In this document: positions 7,407 through 14,401 of the stretch, piece after piece | Numbering within the stretch: the stretch's first letter is position 1 | Layout: every line of letters starts with the position of its first letter | Assembly (NCBI GenBank): GCA_016209015.1 | Contig: JACQWY010000026.1 | Location: 1 to 64,000 of the forward strand | DNA: 64,000 nt | Reading direction: 5' to 3' | Origin: Gammaproteobacteria bacterium | Lineage (GTDB): Bacteria > Pseudomonadota > Gammaproteobacteria > Ga0077536 | Notes under the pieces: model-generated | What the model was told of the DNA's origin: nothing | The model's database searches: none | Seen by the model: the letters and a program-made list of their open reading frames with translations, nothing else | Program-made: the position numbers and the translations under genes

Positions 7407-8804
7407 ATGACCAATCTCGCCGAGTGTCCCGCGCACGAGCTCGTCCAGCTCTATCGCCGCCGCCTCGCTTCGCCCGTCGATGCGGCCCGCGCCGTGCTCG
7501 CGCGGATCGACGAGCTCAATCCGGTGTTGAACGCGTTCTGCCATCTCGCGCCGGACGAGACGCTCGCGATGGCGGTCGCGAGCGAACGGCGCTGGCAGGC
7601 GGGCACGCCGGCGAGTGCCATCGACGGCGTACCCGTATCGATCAAGGATCTCGTGCTGACGCGCGGCTGGCCGACGCGGCGCGGCAGCCGCACGGTCGAT
7701 CCCGCGCAGAGCTGGGACGTCGATGCGCCGGCGAGCGCGCGCCTGCGCGAAGCGGGCGCGGTGCTGCTCGGAAAGACCACGACACCGGAGTTCGGCTGCA
7801 AGGGCGAGACGAACTCGCCGCTCACCGGCCACACGCGCAATCCCTGGCATCACGAACGCACGCCGGGCGGATCGTCCGGCGGCGCCGCGGCCGCAGTCGC
7901 CGCGGGACTCGGCCCGCTCGCCATCGGCACGGACGGCGCGGGCAGCATCCGCATTCCGGGCGCGTTCTGCGGCACGTTCGGACTGAAGCCGAGCTTCGGC
8001 CGCGTGCCCGCCTATCCGCTCTCGCCGTTCGGTACGGTCGCGCATCTCGGTCCGCACACCATGAGCGTGCGCGACGCCGCCCTGATGATGAACGTGTTGA
8101 AGCAACCGGACGCCCGCGACTGGACTTCGCTGCCGCCGGACGCGCGCGACTACGGCGTCGGACTCGAGGACGGGATACGCGGGCTGCGCATCGCCTGGTC
8201 GCCGACGCTCGGCTACGCGCACGTCGATGCCGAAGTCGCCGCGGCCTGCGCGGCGGCGGTGAGCGAGCTCGAAGCGCTCGGGGCACGCGTCGAGGCCGTC
8301 GATCCGGGTTTCGGGGATCCGCTCGAGATCACGACCGGCCTGTGGTTCCTCGGCTCGTGGACGCTGTGGAATACGTTGACGCCCGAGCAGCGTGCGGTGA
8401 CCGATCCCGATTTCCGCGCGCAGGCCGAGCTCGGCGCGGCCTACACCGCGCTCGAGATCCAAGGCCTGAACCTGCGCCGCGGCGCGCTCGGCGCGCACCT
8501 GCGCCAGTTCATGCAGGAGTTCGATGTGCTGGTCACGCCCGCGGTCGCCGTGCCCGCGTTCCCGATCCGCGAGCCGGGCAGCGTGAACATGGATCCGCAG
8601 ACGATGCTCGGCTGGACGCCGTTCTCCTATCCCTTCAATCTCACGCAACAACCGGCGTGCACGATCCCCTGCGGCCTGACGCGCGACGGCCTGCCGATCG
8701 GCCTGCAGATCGTCGGTCCCATGTTCGGCGACGCGCTCGTGCTGCGCGCGGCGCGGGCCTACGAGGCGGTGCGCCCGATCCCGAGACCGCGGCCGCTCGC
8801 GTAA
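7407..8804 (+). CDS. Amidase signature family enzyme
   Basis: A 465-residue amidase. The complete Ser-cisSer-Lys apparatus is visible: lysine in VSIKDLV (near residue 81), the glycine/serine-rich signature TPGGSSGGAAAAVAAG, and the nucleophilic serine region GTDGAGSIRIPGAFCG. The C-terminal part (PCGLTRDGLPIGLQIVG) is also typical. The family hydrolyses C-N bonds of amides in the cytoplasm; the substrate cannot be told. The ATG at 7407 is chosen over one 36 bases upstream because AGGAG precedes it at suitable distance. It starts 20 bases after the sensor kinase and may be co-transcribed. Confidence 0.88.
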   Translation: MTNLAECPAHELVQLYRRRLASPVDAARAVLARIDELNPVLNAFCHLAPDETLAMAVASERRWQAGTPASAIDGVPVSIKDLVLTRGWPTRRGSRTVDPAQSWDVDAPASARLREAGAVLLGKTTTPEFGCKGETNSPLTGHTRNPWHHERTPGGSSGGAAAAVAAGLGPLAIGTDGAGSIRIPGAFCGTFGLKPSFGRVPAYPLSPFGTVAHLGPHTMSVRDAALMMNVLKQPDARDWTSLPPDARDYGVGLEDGIRGLRIAWSPTLGYAHVDAEVAAACAAAVSELEALGARVEAVDPGFGDPLEITTGLWFLGSWTLWNTLTPEQRAVTDPDFRAQAELGAAYTALEIQGLNLRRGALGAHLRQFMQEFDVLVTPAVAVPAFPIREPGSVNMDPQTMLGWTPFSYPFNLTQQPACTIPCGLTRDGLPIGLQIVGPMFGDALVLRAARAYEAVRPIPRPRPLA

Positions 8805-8829
8805 GTCGGGCTGACGAAGGAATCGCGAC
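8805..8829 (+). repeat. REP-like hairpin, family A (degenerate copy)
   Basis: GTCGGGCT, the loop core GACGAAGGA, then a degraded right arm. It lies immediately after the amidase stop codon and, with the copy at 8976-9000, flanks the 77-bp inverted element at 8846-8922. Confidence 0.6.
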
Positions 8830-8845
8830 GCCCGCGGACGGGAAT

Positions 8846-8922
8846 TGGGGTCAGGTTCGATTTCGCGGGCAGTTGTTCTGCAAAAAGCACCCGGGTCAGC
8901 CGCGAATTCGAACCTGACCCCA
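8846..8922. mobile_element. 77-bp MITE-like element with 15-bp inverted ends
   Basis: The perfect terminal inverted repeats TGGGGTCAGGTTCGA (8846-8860 and, reversed, 8908-8922) enclose 47 bases without coding capacity. Two copies of REP family A lie directly outside it. This looks like a non-autonomous element; no transposase is in the window. Confidence 0.65.
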
Positions 8923-8975
8923 TTTTCCCTCGACGCGTCTTTCGTGATTGCGGACGCTGCACAAACGTCATGCCC

Positions 8976-9000
8976 GTCGGGCTGACGAAGGAAGCCCGAC
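8976..9000 (+). repeat. REP-like hairpin, family A
   Basis: A GTCGGGCT/AGCCCGAC stem (8 bp) around the loop core GACGAAGGA. It is followed by the stop codon of the minus-strand SRPBCC gene. Further copies lie at 8805 and 30171. Confidence 0.75.
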
Positions 9001-9015
9001 GCCCGCGACCGCCGC

Positions 9016-9462
9016 TCACCCCGGAATATCCGGCTCCACCAGCGCCGCGAGCTGCATCAGCGATTCCTGCCAGCCGAGGTAACACATCTCGAGTGGAATC
9101 GCCTCGGGGATCCCGTCCTGAACGATCGAGAGCTCCGTCCCGCACAGCGCCGGCTGCAACATCACCGTCACGTGCAGCGTGCCCGGCAGATTCGGATCGT
9201 CGAATTCGTCCGTGTAGCGGATGAGCTCGTGCGGCACGAGCTCGAGATACTCGCCCGAGAACGAATGTCCCGCGCCGGTCGCGAAATTGTGGAACGACAT
9301 GCGGAAGCCGCCGCCGACCTTCGCCTCGAGCTCGTGCACGCTGCACGTGAAGCCGTGCGGCGGCAGCCACTTCGCGAGTGCGGGCGCTTCGATGAACGCG
9401 CGATAGACTTTCTCGGGGGTGGACCGCAGGACGCGATGCAGACGGACGGTACGTGAAGACAT
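9016..9462 (-). CDS. SRPBCC / AHSA1-type START-fold protein
   Basis: A 148-residue protein of the activator-of-Hsp90-homology-1/polyketide-cyclase-like fold. Family hallmarks are the opening VRLHRVLRSTPEKVYRAFIEAPALAKWLPP, the central GGxFRMSFHNF strand, 'SGEYLELVPHELIRYTDEF' and the C-terminal amphipathic helix GWQESLMQLAALVEP. Members bind hydrophobic ligands or act as stress-related cytosolic proteins; no specific role can be given. The start is set at the ATG ending at 9462, as the upstream extension has no family similarity. Confidence 0.85.
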   Translation of the reverse strand: MSSRTVRLHRVLRSTPEKVYRAFIEAPALAKWLPPHGFTCSVHELEAKVGGGFRMSFHNFATGAGHSFSGEYLELVPHELIRYTDEFDDPNLPGTLHVTVMLQPALCGTELSIVQDGIPEAIPLEMCYLGWQESLMQLAALVEPDIPG

Positions 9463-9496
9463 GCTGGGCTCCTTGGCTCGGAATGACGAGACTTGC

Positions 9497-9524
9497 GGAA
9501 GCTCTGAACTCTTTGAGAGCTTCC
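9497..9524. repeat. Solo end hairpin of the five-hairpin repeat
   Basis: The stem GGAAGCTCT/AGAGCTTCC matches the terminal hairpin of the repeat found complete at 11895-12058. Nothing else of the element is present, so this is a relic or an independent hairpin. Confidence 0.5.
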
Positions 9525-9661
9525 TTGCTCCGGAGCCGCACCGCTCCGAAGCCCTGCACCGAAGACGGGAGTGGCTTCGGCGCGTCGATGATCGCCCGGT
9601 CGCGGAAGCCGCGTCTACCCGCCGCCCGTGAGGGAAATCGCGCATGCGGTCCGCCCGCGTT

Positions 9662-10106
9662 TCATTGCGCCGGGACGCCGCCCGTCGCACGCAGCCGCGC
9701 CTCGAGGTAGGCGAGGCGGTCGCCGCGCTCCGCATGCGGGCTCAGGAACGGGATTGCCGCGCCGTGCGACGCCGCCTCGAGCTTGCGCTGCAGCTACACC
9801 GCGGCGCGGGGGATCGAAGCCCGCGGCCCTCATGAAAGTGAGGCTCATGAGGTCCGCCGCCTTGTCCTGATCGCGCGTGAACGTCGTGTTGAACGCCTGC
9901 ATCGCGAAGTCTCCGTGCCACCGAACGGCACGCCGGCGACGCCGAGCGCGATGCCGGCAAGCTCTGAACTCATCCGGGGCTTCCGTCGGCGATGATGTGC
10001 ACCACCGGCGCGGCGGCGGTGCGGTCCCGCAGGCGCTGAGCAGGACCGCGAGCGCGGCGGAGGGCGTGAGGCAGGTGAAGAACGCGATCATGCCCGCGGG
10101 TTCCTG
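9662..10106 (-). pseudogene. Broken M48-type metallopeptidase (lipoprotein) gene
   Basis: Pieces of a secreted M48-family peptidase in several frames on the minus strand. A lipoprotein-like start (MIAFFTCLTPSAALAVLLSACG) is followed, after frame changes, by FNTTFTRDQDKAADLMSLTFMRAAGFDPP, which matches the region carrying the third zinc-ligand glutamate and the D-x-x-A-D motif. In another frame, KLEAASHGAAIPFLSPHAERGDRLAYLEARLRA ends at a stop at 9662-9664, matching the family C-terminus. The HExxH segment is missing. Several frameshifts and deletions make function unlikely. Confidence 0.65.
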
Positions 10107-10116
10107 CACGAGTACT

Positions 10117-10617
10117 TCAGGACCGCGGGTGTGTCGTGGCGGCGCCCGAGATCCGGCGCACGCCGAGGACGAACAGTCCGACGGCGCCGGCGGCGAGGCA
10201 AAGCACGTGCAGCGTGTCGATGGAAACGCGCTGGTAGAGTACGTTCGCCGCGCTGAACGGTGCGAGCGGACGGATGTCCTCGTGCATGACGCTGTCGAGC
10301 ACGATGTGCGAAAAGCCCCCGAGCAAGGCGCCGAGCGCGATCTGACCCGGTCGCAAATCCTTCCATCCGAACACGTTCGGCAGCCGCGCTGGATGGGGCA
10401 GCACCACGAACAGCGCCACGGTCAACACGATGACGATCGAGACGCCGACATAAGTATGGAAGAAGCGATGAATCGGATATTGCTCCGTGAGCATGTAATA
10501 CAGCGGCTCGACATCCACGAGGATGTTCGCGGCGCAGAACGCCAGGAAGCTCACGCGTGCCGGGGCGACCGAATGGAGCGCCGCGCCGGGACCGAAATGG
10601 AGGGGCGTGAACGGCAT
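10117..10617 (-). CDS. Multi-pass membrane protein, DUF4184/YdjM-like
   Basis: A 166-residue integral membrane protein beginning MPFTPLHFGPGAALH. This motif, 'ANILVDVEPLYYM' and 'YPIHRFFHT' are typical of the small 'PFTPxHFGPG' metal-dependent-hydrolase-like membrane family (related to YdjM), whose conserved H, D and E residues sit near the membrane. About four hydrophobic segments follow. The start is placed at this motif; the upstream in-frame extension is low-complexity. Its substrate and role are unknown. It is separated by 68 bases from the upstream globin gene on the same strand. Confidence 0.75.
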   Translation of the reverse strand: MPFTPLHFGPGAALHSVAPARVSFLAFCAANILVDVEPLYYMLTEQYPIHRFFHTYVGVSIVIVLTVALFVVLPHPARLPNVFGWKDLRPGQIALGALLGGFSHIVLDSVMHEDIRPLAPFSAANVLYQRVSIDTLHVLCLAAGAVGLFVLGVRRISGAATTHPRS

Positions 10618-10685
10618 GCGGTTGCTAGTACCGCACAGCCGCGCGCACGGGGACCCGCTCGATGCACCTCGTTTCCCGGCGCATC

Positions 10686-11159
10686 CTAGGAAGGCTTGCC
10701 CTTGCCCGGCCATTGCACGCCGTAGGACGCGAGGCCGCCCGCGAGCTTCGTGCCGCCGGCTTCGCGCACGACGTCGCGGAACGAGGGACTGCCGACGACT
10801 TGGTGCTTGTAGGCGCAGATGAAGCGCGTGACTTCGGCGCTGATGTCCGGTGCGACCTGGAAATGCGCGTAACTCTCCTCGAGCACTTCCATCAGTTCCT
10901 GCCAGTGGCTCTCCGTAATGCCCATGCCCTTGTGCGCGGACACCATGTCACGGCCCTGATAAACGGCCGGGCCTCCCCAGTGCGCGGAGGCGAAATCGCA
11001 GAAGCTCTGCAGCTCGGCTTTCACGCGATCCTCGGACATGTGCTTCCAGATCTTCCCGACCTCCTCGCGTGCCATGAGCTTCGCGATCGCATATTCGATG
11101 AACGCATAGATCGCGTCGTAACCACCGATGCGCTCGTAGAGCGTGCGGATGTTGCTCAT
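10686..11159 (-). CDS. Truncated hemoglobin (group 1-like)
   Basis: A 157-residue protein with the 2-on-2 globin pattern: LYERIGGYDAIYAFIEYAIAKL at the start, then 'GGPAVYQGRDMVSAHKGMGITESHW', where H76 is the proximal (F8) haem ligand. Such globins bind O2, NO or CO in the cytoplasm and often protect against nitrosative stress. The C-terminal 35 residues (VVREAGGTKLAGGLASYGVQWPGKGKPS) extend beyond the usual globin core. No regulator lies next to it; the membrane protein downstream may be co-transcribed. Confidence 0.85.
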   Translation of the reverse strand: MSNIRTLYERIGGYDAIYAFIEYAIAKLMAREEVGKIWKHMSEDRVKAELQSFCDFASAHWGGPAVYQGRDMVSAHKGMGITESHWQELMEVLEESYAHFQVAPDISAEVTRFICAYKHQVVGSPSFRDVVREAGGTKLAGGLASYGVQWPGKGKPS

Positions 11160-11404
11160 GGCAGGGCTCCTCGGTTCGGGGCGGAAAGGGCGGATTCAAG
11201 GTACCCGCAAACGGGCGCGGGAGACAATGCGGAGGGTCGGCCGGCGTCGTGAACGATGTGCTGCCCTGCGGTCAATGTCGTCCACGGACTTCCTGAGCAG
11301 TGCCGACGCCGGACCCCCACCGGCGTCGCGCAGGCATGAGTGACGAAGTGGCGTGAATGCGAGTCACGGACCCTCGACGCAGGAATGCCGGCGCGCTTGG
11401 CGTG

Positions 11405-11779
11405 CTACTTCGCCGGCTTCTCGATCGGCACGACGTAGCTCGCGGGATATTCGCGATGCATGTCGGTTATCGCATCGGTGATCCCCAGGTCGAGGAATAC
11501 TGCGCTCGCGACGATCTTCGCGCCCAAAGTGCTCTCGAGTCCTCCGAAGGCTTTTCGTCCGTCGGTCGTCTCGCAGTCGTATTTCAACTGATCGTCCGAG
11601 CGCCTGATCGACGCGGTGGTCGGCAGCCTGATGTCCCAGGTGCCGCGCTTGTTCTGTAGTTTGCATCGCCCGCTCGAGCCGTCGCTGAACGACATCGCGA
11701 CGGGCACCATGGGATCGTTCGTGAGGGTTGCGCAGCCGACCATCCCGACCGAGAGGGCGGCGACAACGAGAGTCTTCAT
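11405..11779 (-). CDS. Small predicted lipoprotein of unknown function
   Basis: A 124-residue protein with a lipoprotein signal: a short hydrophobic helix ending in V-G-M-V-G-C16, so cysteine 16 would be lipidated. The mature part begins ATLTNDPMVPVAMSFSDGSSGRCKLQNKRGTWDIRLPTTASIRRSDDQLKYDCET, which resembles small periplasm-facing lipoproteins with one disulfide. A hydrophobic stretch (GAKIVASAVFLDLGITDAITD) lies near the C-terminus. Monocistronic. Function not recognised. Confidence 0.75.
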   Translation of the reverse strand: MKTLVVAALSVGMVGCATLTNDPMVPVAMSFSDGSSGRCKLQNKRGTWDIRLPTTASIRRSDDQLKYDCETTDGRKAFGGLESTLGAKIVASAVFLDLGITDAITDMHREYPASYVVPIEKPAK

Positions 11780-11894
11780 CTGGTCTGTCCCTTGATCGTT
11801 AGAATTTTCTTGCCAGGCGCGTGTGCGCCGCTGGCATGCAGAGAAGCAGTGCGAGTCAGTTGCTGAACACGCCCTTCACTCCGTCCGGAAGATT

Positions 11895-12058
11895 AAGGAA
11901 GCTCTGAACAAGTTCAGAGCTTCCGGCGGCACAGGGATGTGCCGCCGTGAACAGTGGCGTAAGCCATTGTTCACGTAAGGTCGGCAAGAACCACGCTTCT
12001 TGCCGACCGTGCTCTGAAAAGTCCAGGATGGGATGGACTTATTCAGAGCTTCCTTAAG
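11895..12058 (+). repeat. Five-hairpin repeat element, complete copy 1
   Basis: About 164 bases made of five successive hairpins: GGAAGCTCTGAA/TTCAGAGCTTCC, then GGCGGCACA/TGTGCCGCC, GTGAACA/TGTTCAC, GGTCGGCAAGAA/TTCTTGCCGACC and GCTCTGAA/TTCAGAGC, ending in CTTCCTTAA. It recurs at 26891-27028 and 49571-49708. It has no coding content of its own; spurious short frames run through all copies. Its right end faces the 3' end of the Lrp-type gene at 12142-12609. Confidence 0.85.
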
Positions 12059-12141
12059 GAAGTCCCCACGGCTCACCATCGGACGATTCCTAGGACTCTC
12101 CGCGCGAAACACTTTCTAACGAACGTATCCCTGCGCACCGC

Positions 12142-12609
12142 TCACAACGGCAACGCCCCCTGACTCTTCACCTCGTGCAACGCAATCGTCGATCGAATGC
12201 CGGCGACGGAAGGCAACGAGAAAATCCGCTCCTGCAGAAACGCGTGATACGCCTTCGCGTCCTTCGCGAGCACTTTGATGACGTAGTCCGCGTCGCCCGT
12301 GACGACGAAGCATTCGACGACCTCCGGGCAGGCGCGCATCGCGGCTTCGAATTCCGTGACGGCGTTCTTCGAGGCGCGTTGCAGCGAGACGTGGGCGAAG
12401 GCGCAGAGATCGAGTCCGAGCTTCTCGCGATCGAGCACGACGGTGTAGCGCTCGATGATGCCCTCCTCCTCCAGCGCCTTGAGCCGGCGCCAGCAAGGCG
12501 TGGACGAGAGGCCGACGAGGTTCGCGAGGTCCTGGAGCGTGCGGCGGCCGTCGGCCTGCAGGGCCTTGAGGATCCGGACCGAAGCCCTGTCGAGTGATTT
12601 TTTCTCCAT
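12142..12609 (-). CDS. Lrp/AsnC-family transcriptional regulator
   Basis: A 155-residue regulator. An N-terminal AsnC-type helix-turn-helix (LDRASVRILKALQADGRRTLQDLANLVGLSSTPCWRRLKALEEEGIIERYTVVLD) is followed by the RAM ligand-binding domain (CPEVVECFVVTGDADYVIKVLAKDAKAYHAFLQERIFSLPSVAGIRSTIALHEVK). It is transcribed divergently from the ammonia-lyase at 12723, with 113 bases between the starts. Family members usually sense amino acids as octamers; control of the neighbouring aromatic-amino-acid genes and of itself is the natural inference. Confidence 0.92.
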   Translation of the reverse strand: MEKKSLDRASVRILKALQADGRRTLQDLANLVGLSSTPCWRRLKALEEEGIIERYTVVLDREKLGLDLCAFAHVSLQRASKNAVTEFEAAMRACPEVVECFVVTGDADYVIKVLAKDAKAYHAFLQERIFSLPSVAGIRSTIALHEVKSQGALPL

Positions 12610-12655
12610 ATTCGATTATTCCGGGTTATCTTTCCTCGAATACTCGGATTCCGGG
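12609..12655. promoter_or_regulatory. Candidate Lrp-type binding region between divergent genes
   Basis: An AT-richer stretch holding the direct repeat ATTCCGGG at 12618-12625 and 12648-12655 (30-bp period, about three helical turns) and the inverted pair TATTCGA/TCGAATA at 12609-12615 and 12636-12642. It overlaps the lrp start codon. Spacing on one DNA face suits an Lrp multimer. Confidence 0.45.
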
Positions 12656-12722
12656 CGGATAAAGGCAAGTCTTTCCCCGGCGCGGCGCACACACTGGCGA
12701 CACTTCAACCGGAGCCGCCGCC

Positions 12723-14303
12723 ATGCCCGACATGCCCGAATCCATCGTCCTGACCGGCCACGATCTGCGTCTGCCCGGGTTCGTCGCGGTCGCGCGCCAC
12801 GGGCGCCACGCCGGCACGGGGCCCGACGTCATGCGCGCCGTCGAGGCCTGCCGCGCGGCACTCGTGCGCAAGCTCGAGCGCGAGGAGATCATCTACGGCG
12901 TGTCGACCGGCTTCGGCGCGCACGTCCGCTACTTCATTCCGCCGAACGAATTGAAATCGCTGCAGGTGAACGTTCTGCACGCGCTGTGCTGCGGCACCGG
13001 GCCCGCGTTCGAGGAGGAAGCCGTGCGCGGTGCGATGCTGTTGCGCGCGAACGCGCTGAGCAAGGGTTACTCCGCCGTGCGGCCCGTCGTCATCGAGCGG
13101 CTGCTGCAGCTCCTCACGGCCGGCATCACGCCGATCGTGCCGCGCTTCGGCTCGGTCGGTGCGAGCGGCGATCTCGTGCCCTCAGCCTATGTCGCGAACG
13201 TGCTGATGGGCGAAGGCGAGGTGATGCACGAAGGCGCGGTGAAGCCGACGGCCGCGGCGTTCCAGGCGGCGGGCATCGAGCCCATCCGCATCGAGGCGAA
13301 GGAAGGTCTCGCGCTCGTCAACGGCACGACGGTGATGACGAGCGTCGCGGCGCTCGCGCTGCACGATTTCGACTACCAGGCGAAGCTCATGCTCGCCGCG
13401 GTCGCGATGACGACGGAGGTGTTGAAGGCGACTGGCGATTCCTTCCTCGACGCCATTCAGCGACTCAAGAATCACCCCGGCCAGATCGAAGCCGCGCGAC
13501 TGTTGAGGGAGTACTCGGCCGGCAGCTCGCTCATGTTCGATCTCGACAAGCTGCGCGAGGACATCCGCGGCGCGCGCGCGACGACGGCGGACACGGTCGA
13601 GGTCGAGCACGCCATCCAGACGCCCTACTCGCTGCGCTGTGCGCCGCAGGGACTCGGACCCGTGCTCGACAGCATCGCGGACGCGCGCGAGGTCATCGAG
13701 CGCGAGATGAACTCCGTGAACGACAACCCGCTCGTCGACGCCGGGTGCGACGCGGTCTATCACACCGGCAACTTCTACGGCGGCCACATCGCGCGCGCCA
13801 TGGACGGGCTGAAGATCGACATCGTGAACTGCGCGAACTGGGCGCACAGTCTCATGGCGATGCTCATGGATCCGCGCTTCAGCAACGGCCTGCCGCCGAG
13901 CCTCGCGTTCAGGCCCGGCCTGCACAGCGGCTTCAAGGGCATGCAGCTCTCGCAGACGAGCCTCGTCGCGGCCTGCCGCCAGCTCGCGAATCCGAGCTCG
14001 ATCCACACGCTGCCGACCGAGCAGTACAACCAGGACATCGTGAGCCTCGGGCTGCACGCCGCCTCATCGGCCCAGGAAATGACACTGCGCCTGCGCGATG
14101 CGCTCGCGATCCTCACGCTCGCGCTCTGCCAGGCCGCGGATCTGCGCGGTGTAGGCAAAGGCGAAGCGCGGCTCGGCGCGGCGACCGGGCGCCTCTATTC
14201 GGCGGTGCGCCGCGTCGCGAAGTTCGTCGACGAGGATCGCTACATGGCGAACGACATCGCGGCCGTGGGCGACCTGATCGCGCGTCACGCGGCCGGCCTT
14301 TGA
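12723..14303 (+). CDS. MIO-type aromatic amino acid ammonia-lyase/aminomutase
   Basis: A 526-residue enzyme of the histidine/phenylalanine ammonia-lyase superfamily. Ala147-Ser148-Gly149 in GSVGASGDLVPSAYVA form the self-made MIO electrophile, and Tyr59 in IIYGVSTGFG is the catalytic tyrosine. Later motifs (SVNDNPLVD, YHTGNFYGGHIARAMDGLKIDI, TEQYNQDIVSLG) are intact. The selectivity loop after Leu-Gln is V-N-V-L-H-A87-L88-C-C-G: the two residues that are S-H in histidine lyases and H-L or F-L in tyrosine and phenylalanine enzymes are Ala-Leu here, so histidine is an unlikely substrate. It is followed by a TrpB2-type gene and divergent from an Lrp regulator. Substrate, and lyase versus mutase activity, remain open. 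Confidence 0.85.
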   Translation: MPDMPESIVLTGHDLRLPGFVAVARHGRHAGTGPDVMRAVEACRAALVRKLEREEIIYGVSTGFGAHVRYFIPPNELKSLQVNVLHALCCGTGPAFEEEAVRGAMLLRANALSKGYSAVRPVVIERLLQLLTAGITPIVPRFGSVGASGDLVPSAYVANVLMGEGEVMHEGAVKPTAAAFQAAGIEPIRIEAKEGLALVNGTTVMTSVAALALHDFDYQAKLMLAAVAMTTEVLKATGDSFLDAIQRLKNHPGQIEAARLLREYSAGSSLMFDLDKLREDIRGARATTADTVEVEHAIQTPYSLRCAPQGLGPVLDSIADAREVIEREMNSVNDNPLVDAGCDAVYHTGNFYGGHIARAMDGLKIDIVNCANWAHSLMAMLMDPRFSNGLPPSLAFRPGLHSGFKGMQLSQTSLVAACRQLANPSSIHTLPTEQYNQDIVSLGLHAASSAQEMTLRLRDALAILTLALCQAADLRGVGKGEARLGAATGRLYSAVRRVAKFVDEDRYMANDIAAVGDLIARHAAGL

Positions 14304-14333
14304 GCTTCGCCTGATCCATCGCAAGCAGACCGC

Positions 14334-14360
14334 ACCGGCGGTGCGCGCGGCACCGCCGGT
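14334..14360 (+). terminator. Strong hairpin between ammonia-lyase and TrpB2 genes
   Basis: A perfect 11-bp stem ACCGGCGGTGC/GCACCGCCGGT with a 5-base loop lies 30 bases after the ammonia-lyase stop codon. Only a weak T-tract (TTTCCGTT) follows, so it may attenuate rather than end transcription. Confidence 0.5.
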
Positions 14361-14375
14361 TTCCGTTACGCTGAC

Positions 14376-14397
14376 AGGACATCGCCTCGGATGTCCT
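14376..14397 (+). promoter_or_regulatory. Hairpin at the TrpB2 start site
   Basis: A perfect 8-bp stem AGGACATC/GATGTCCT with a 6-base loop ends 4 bases before the ATG at 14402. In mRNA it would sequester the leader and the only ribosome-binding-like AGGA. Alternatively it is a protein-binding dyad. Confidence 0.45.
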
Positions 14398-14401
14398 CTT
14401 G

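Noticed and set aside
11876-12112. A 78-codon minus-strand frame, with related frames at the other two copies
   Set aside because: It is translation of the five-hairpin repeat; similarity between copies reflects DNA repetition and not a protein family.
12723-14303. Histidine utilisation (hut) locus
   Set aside because: No hutU, hutI or hutG neighbours, and the histidine-selective residue of the enzyme is not present.
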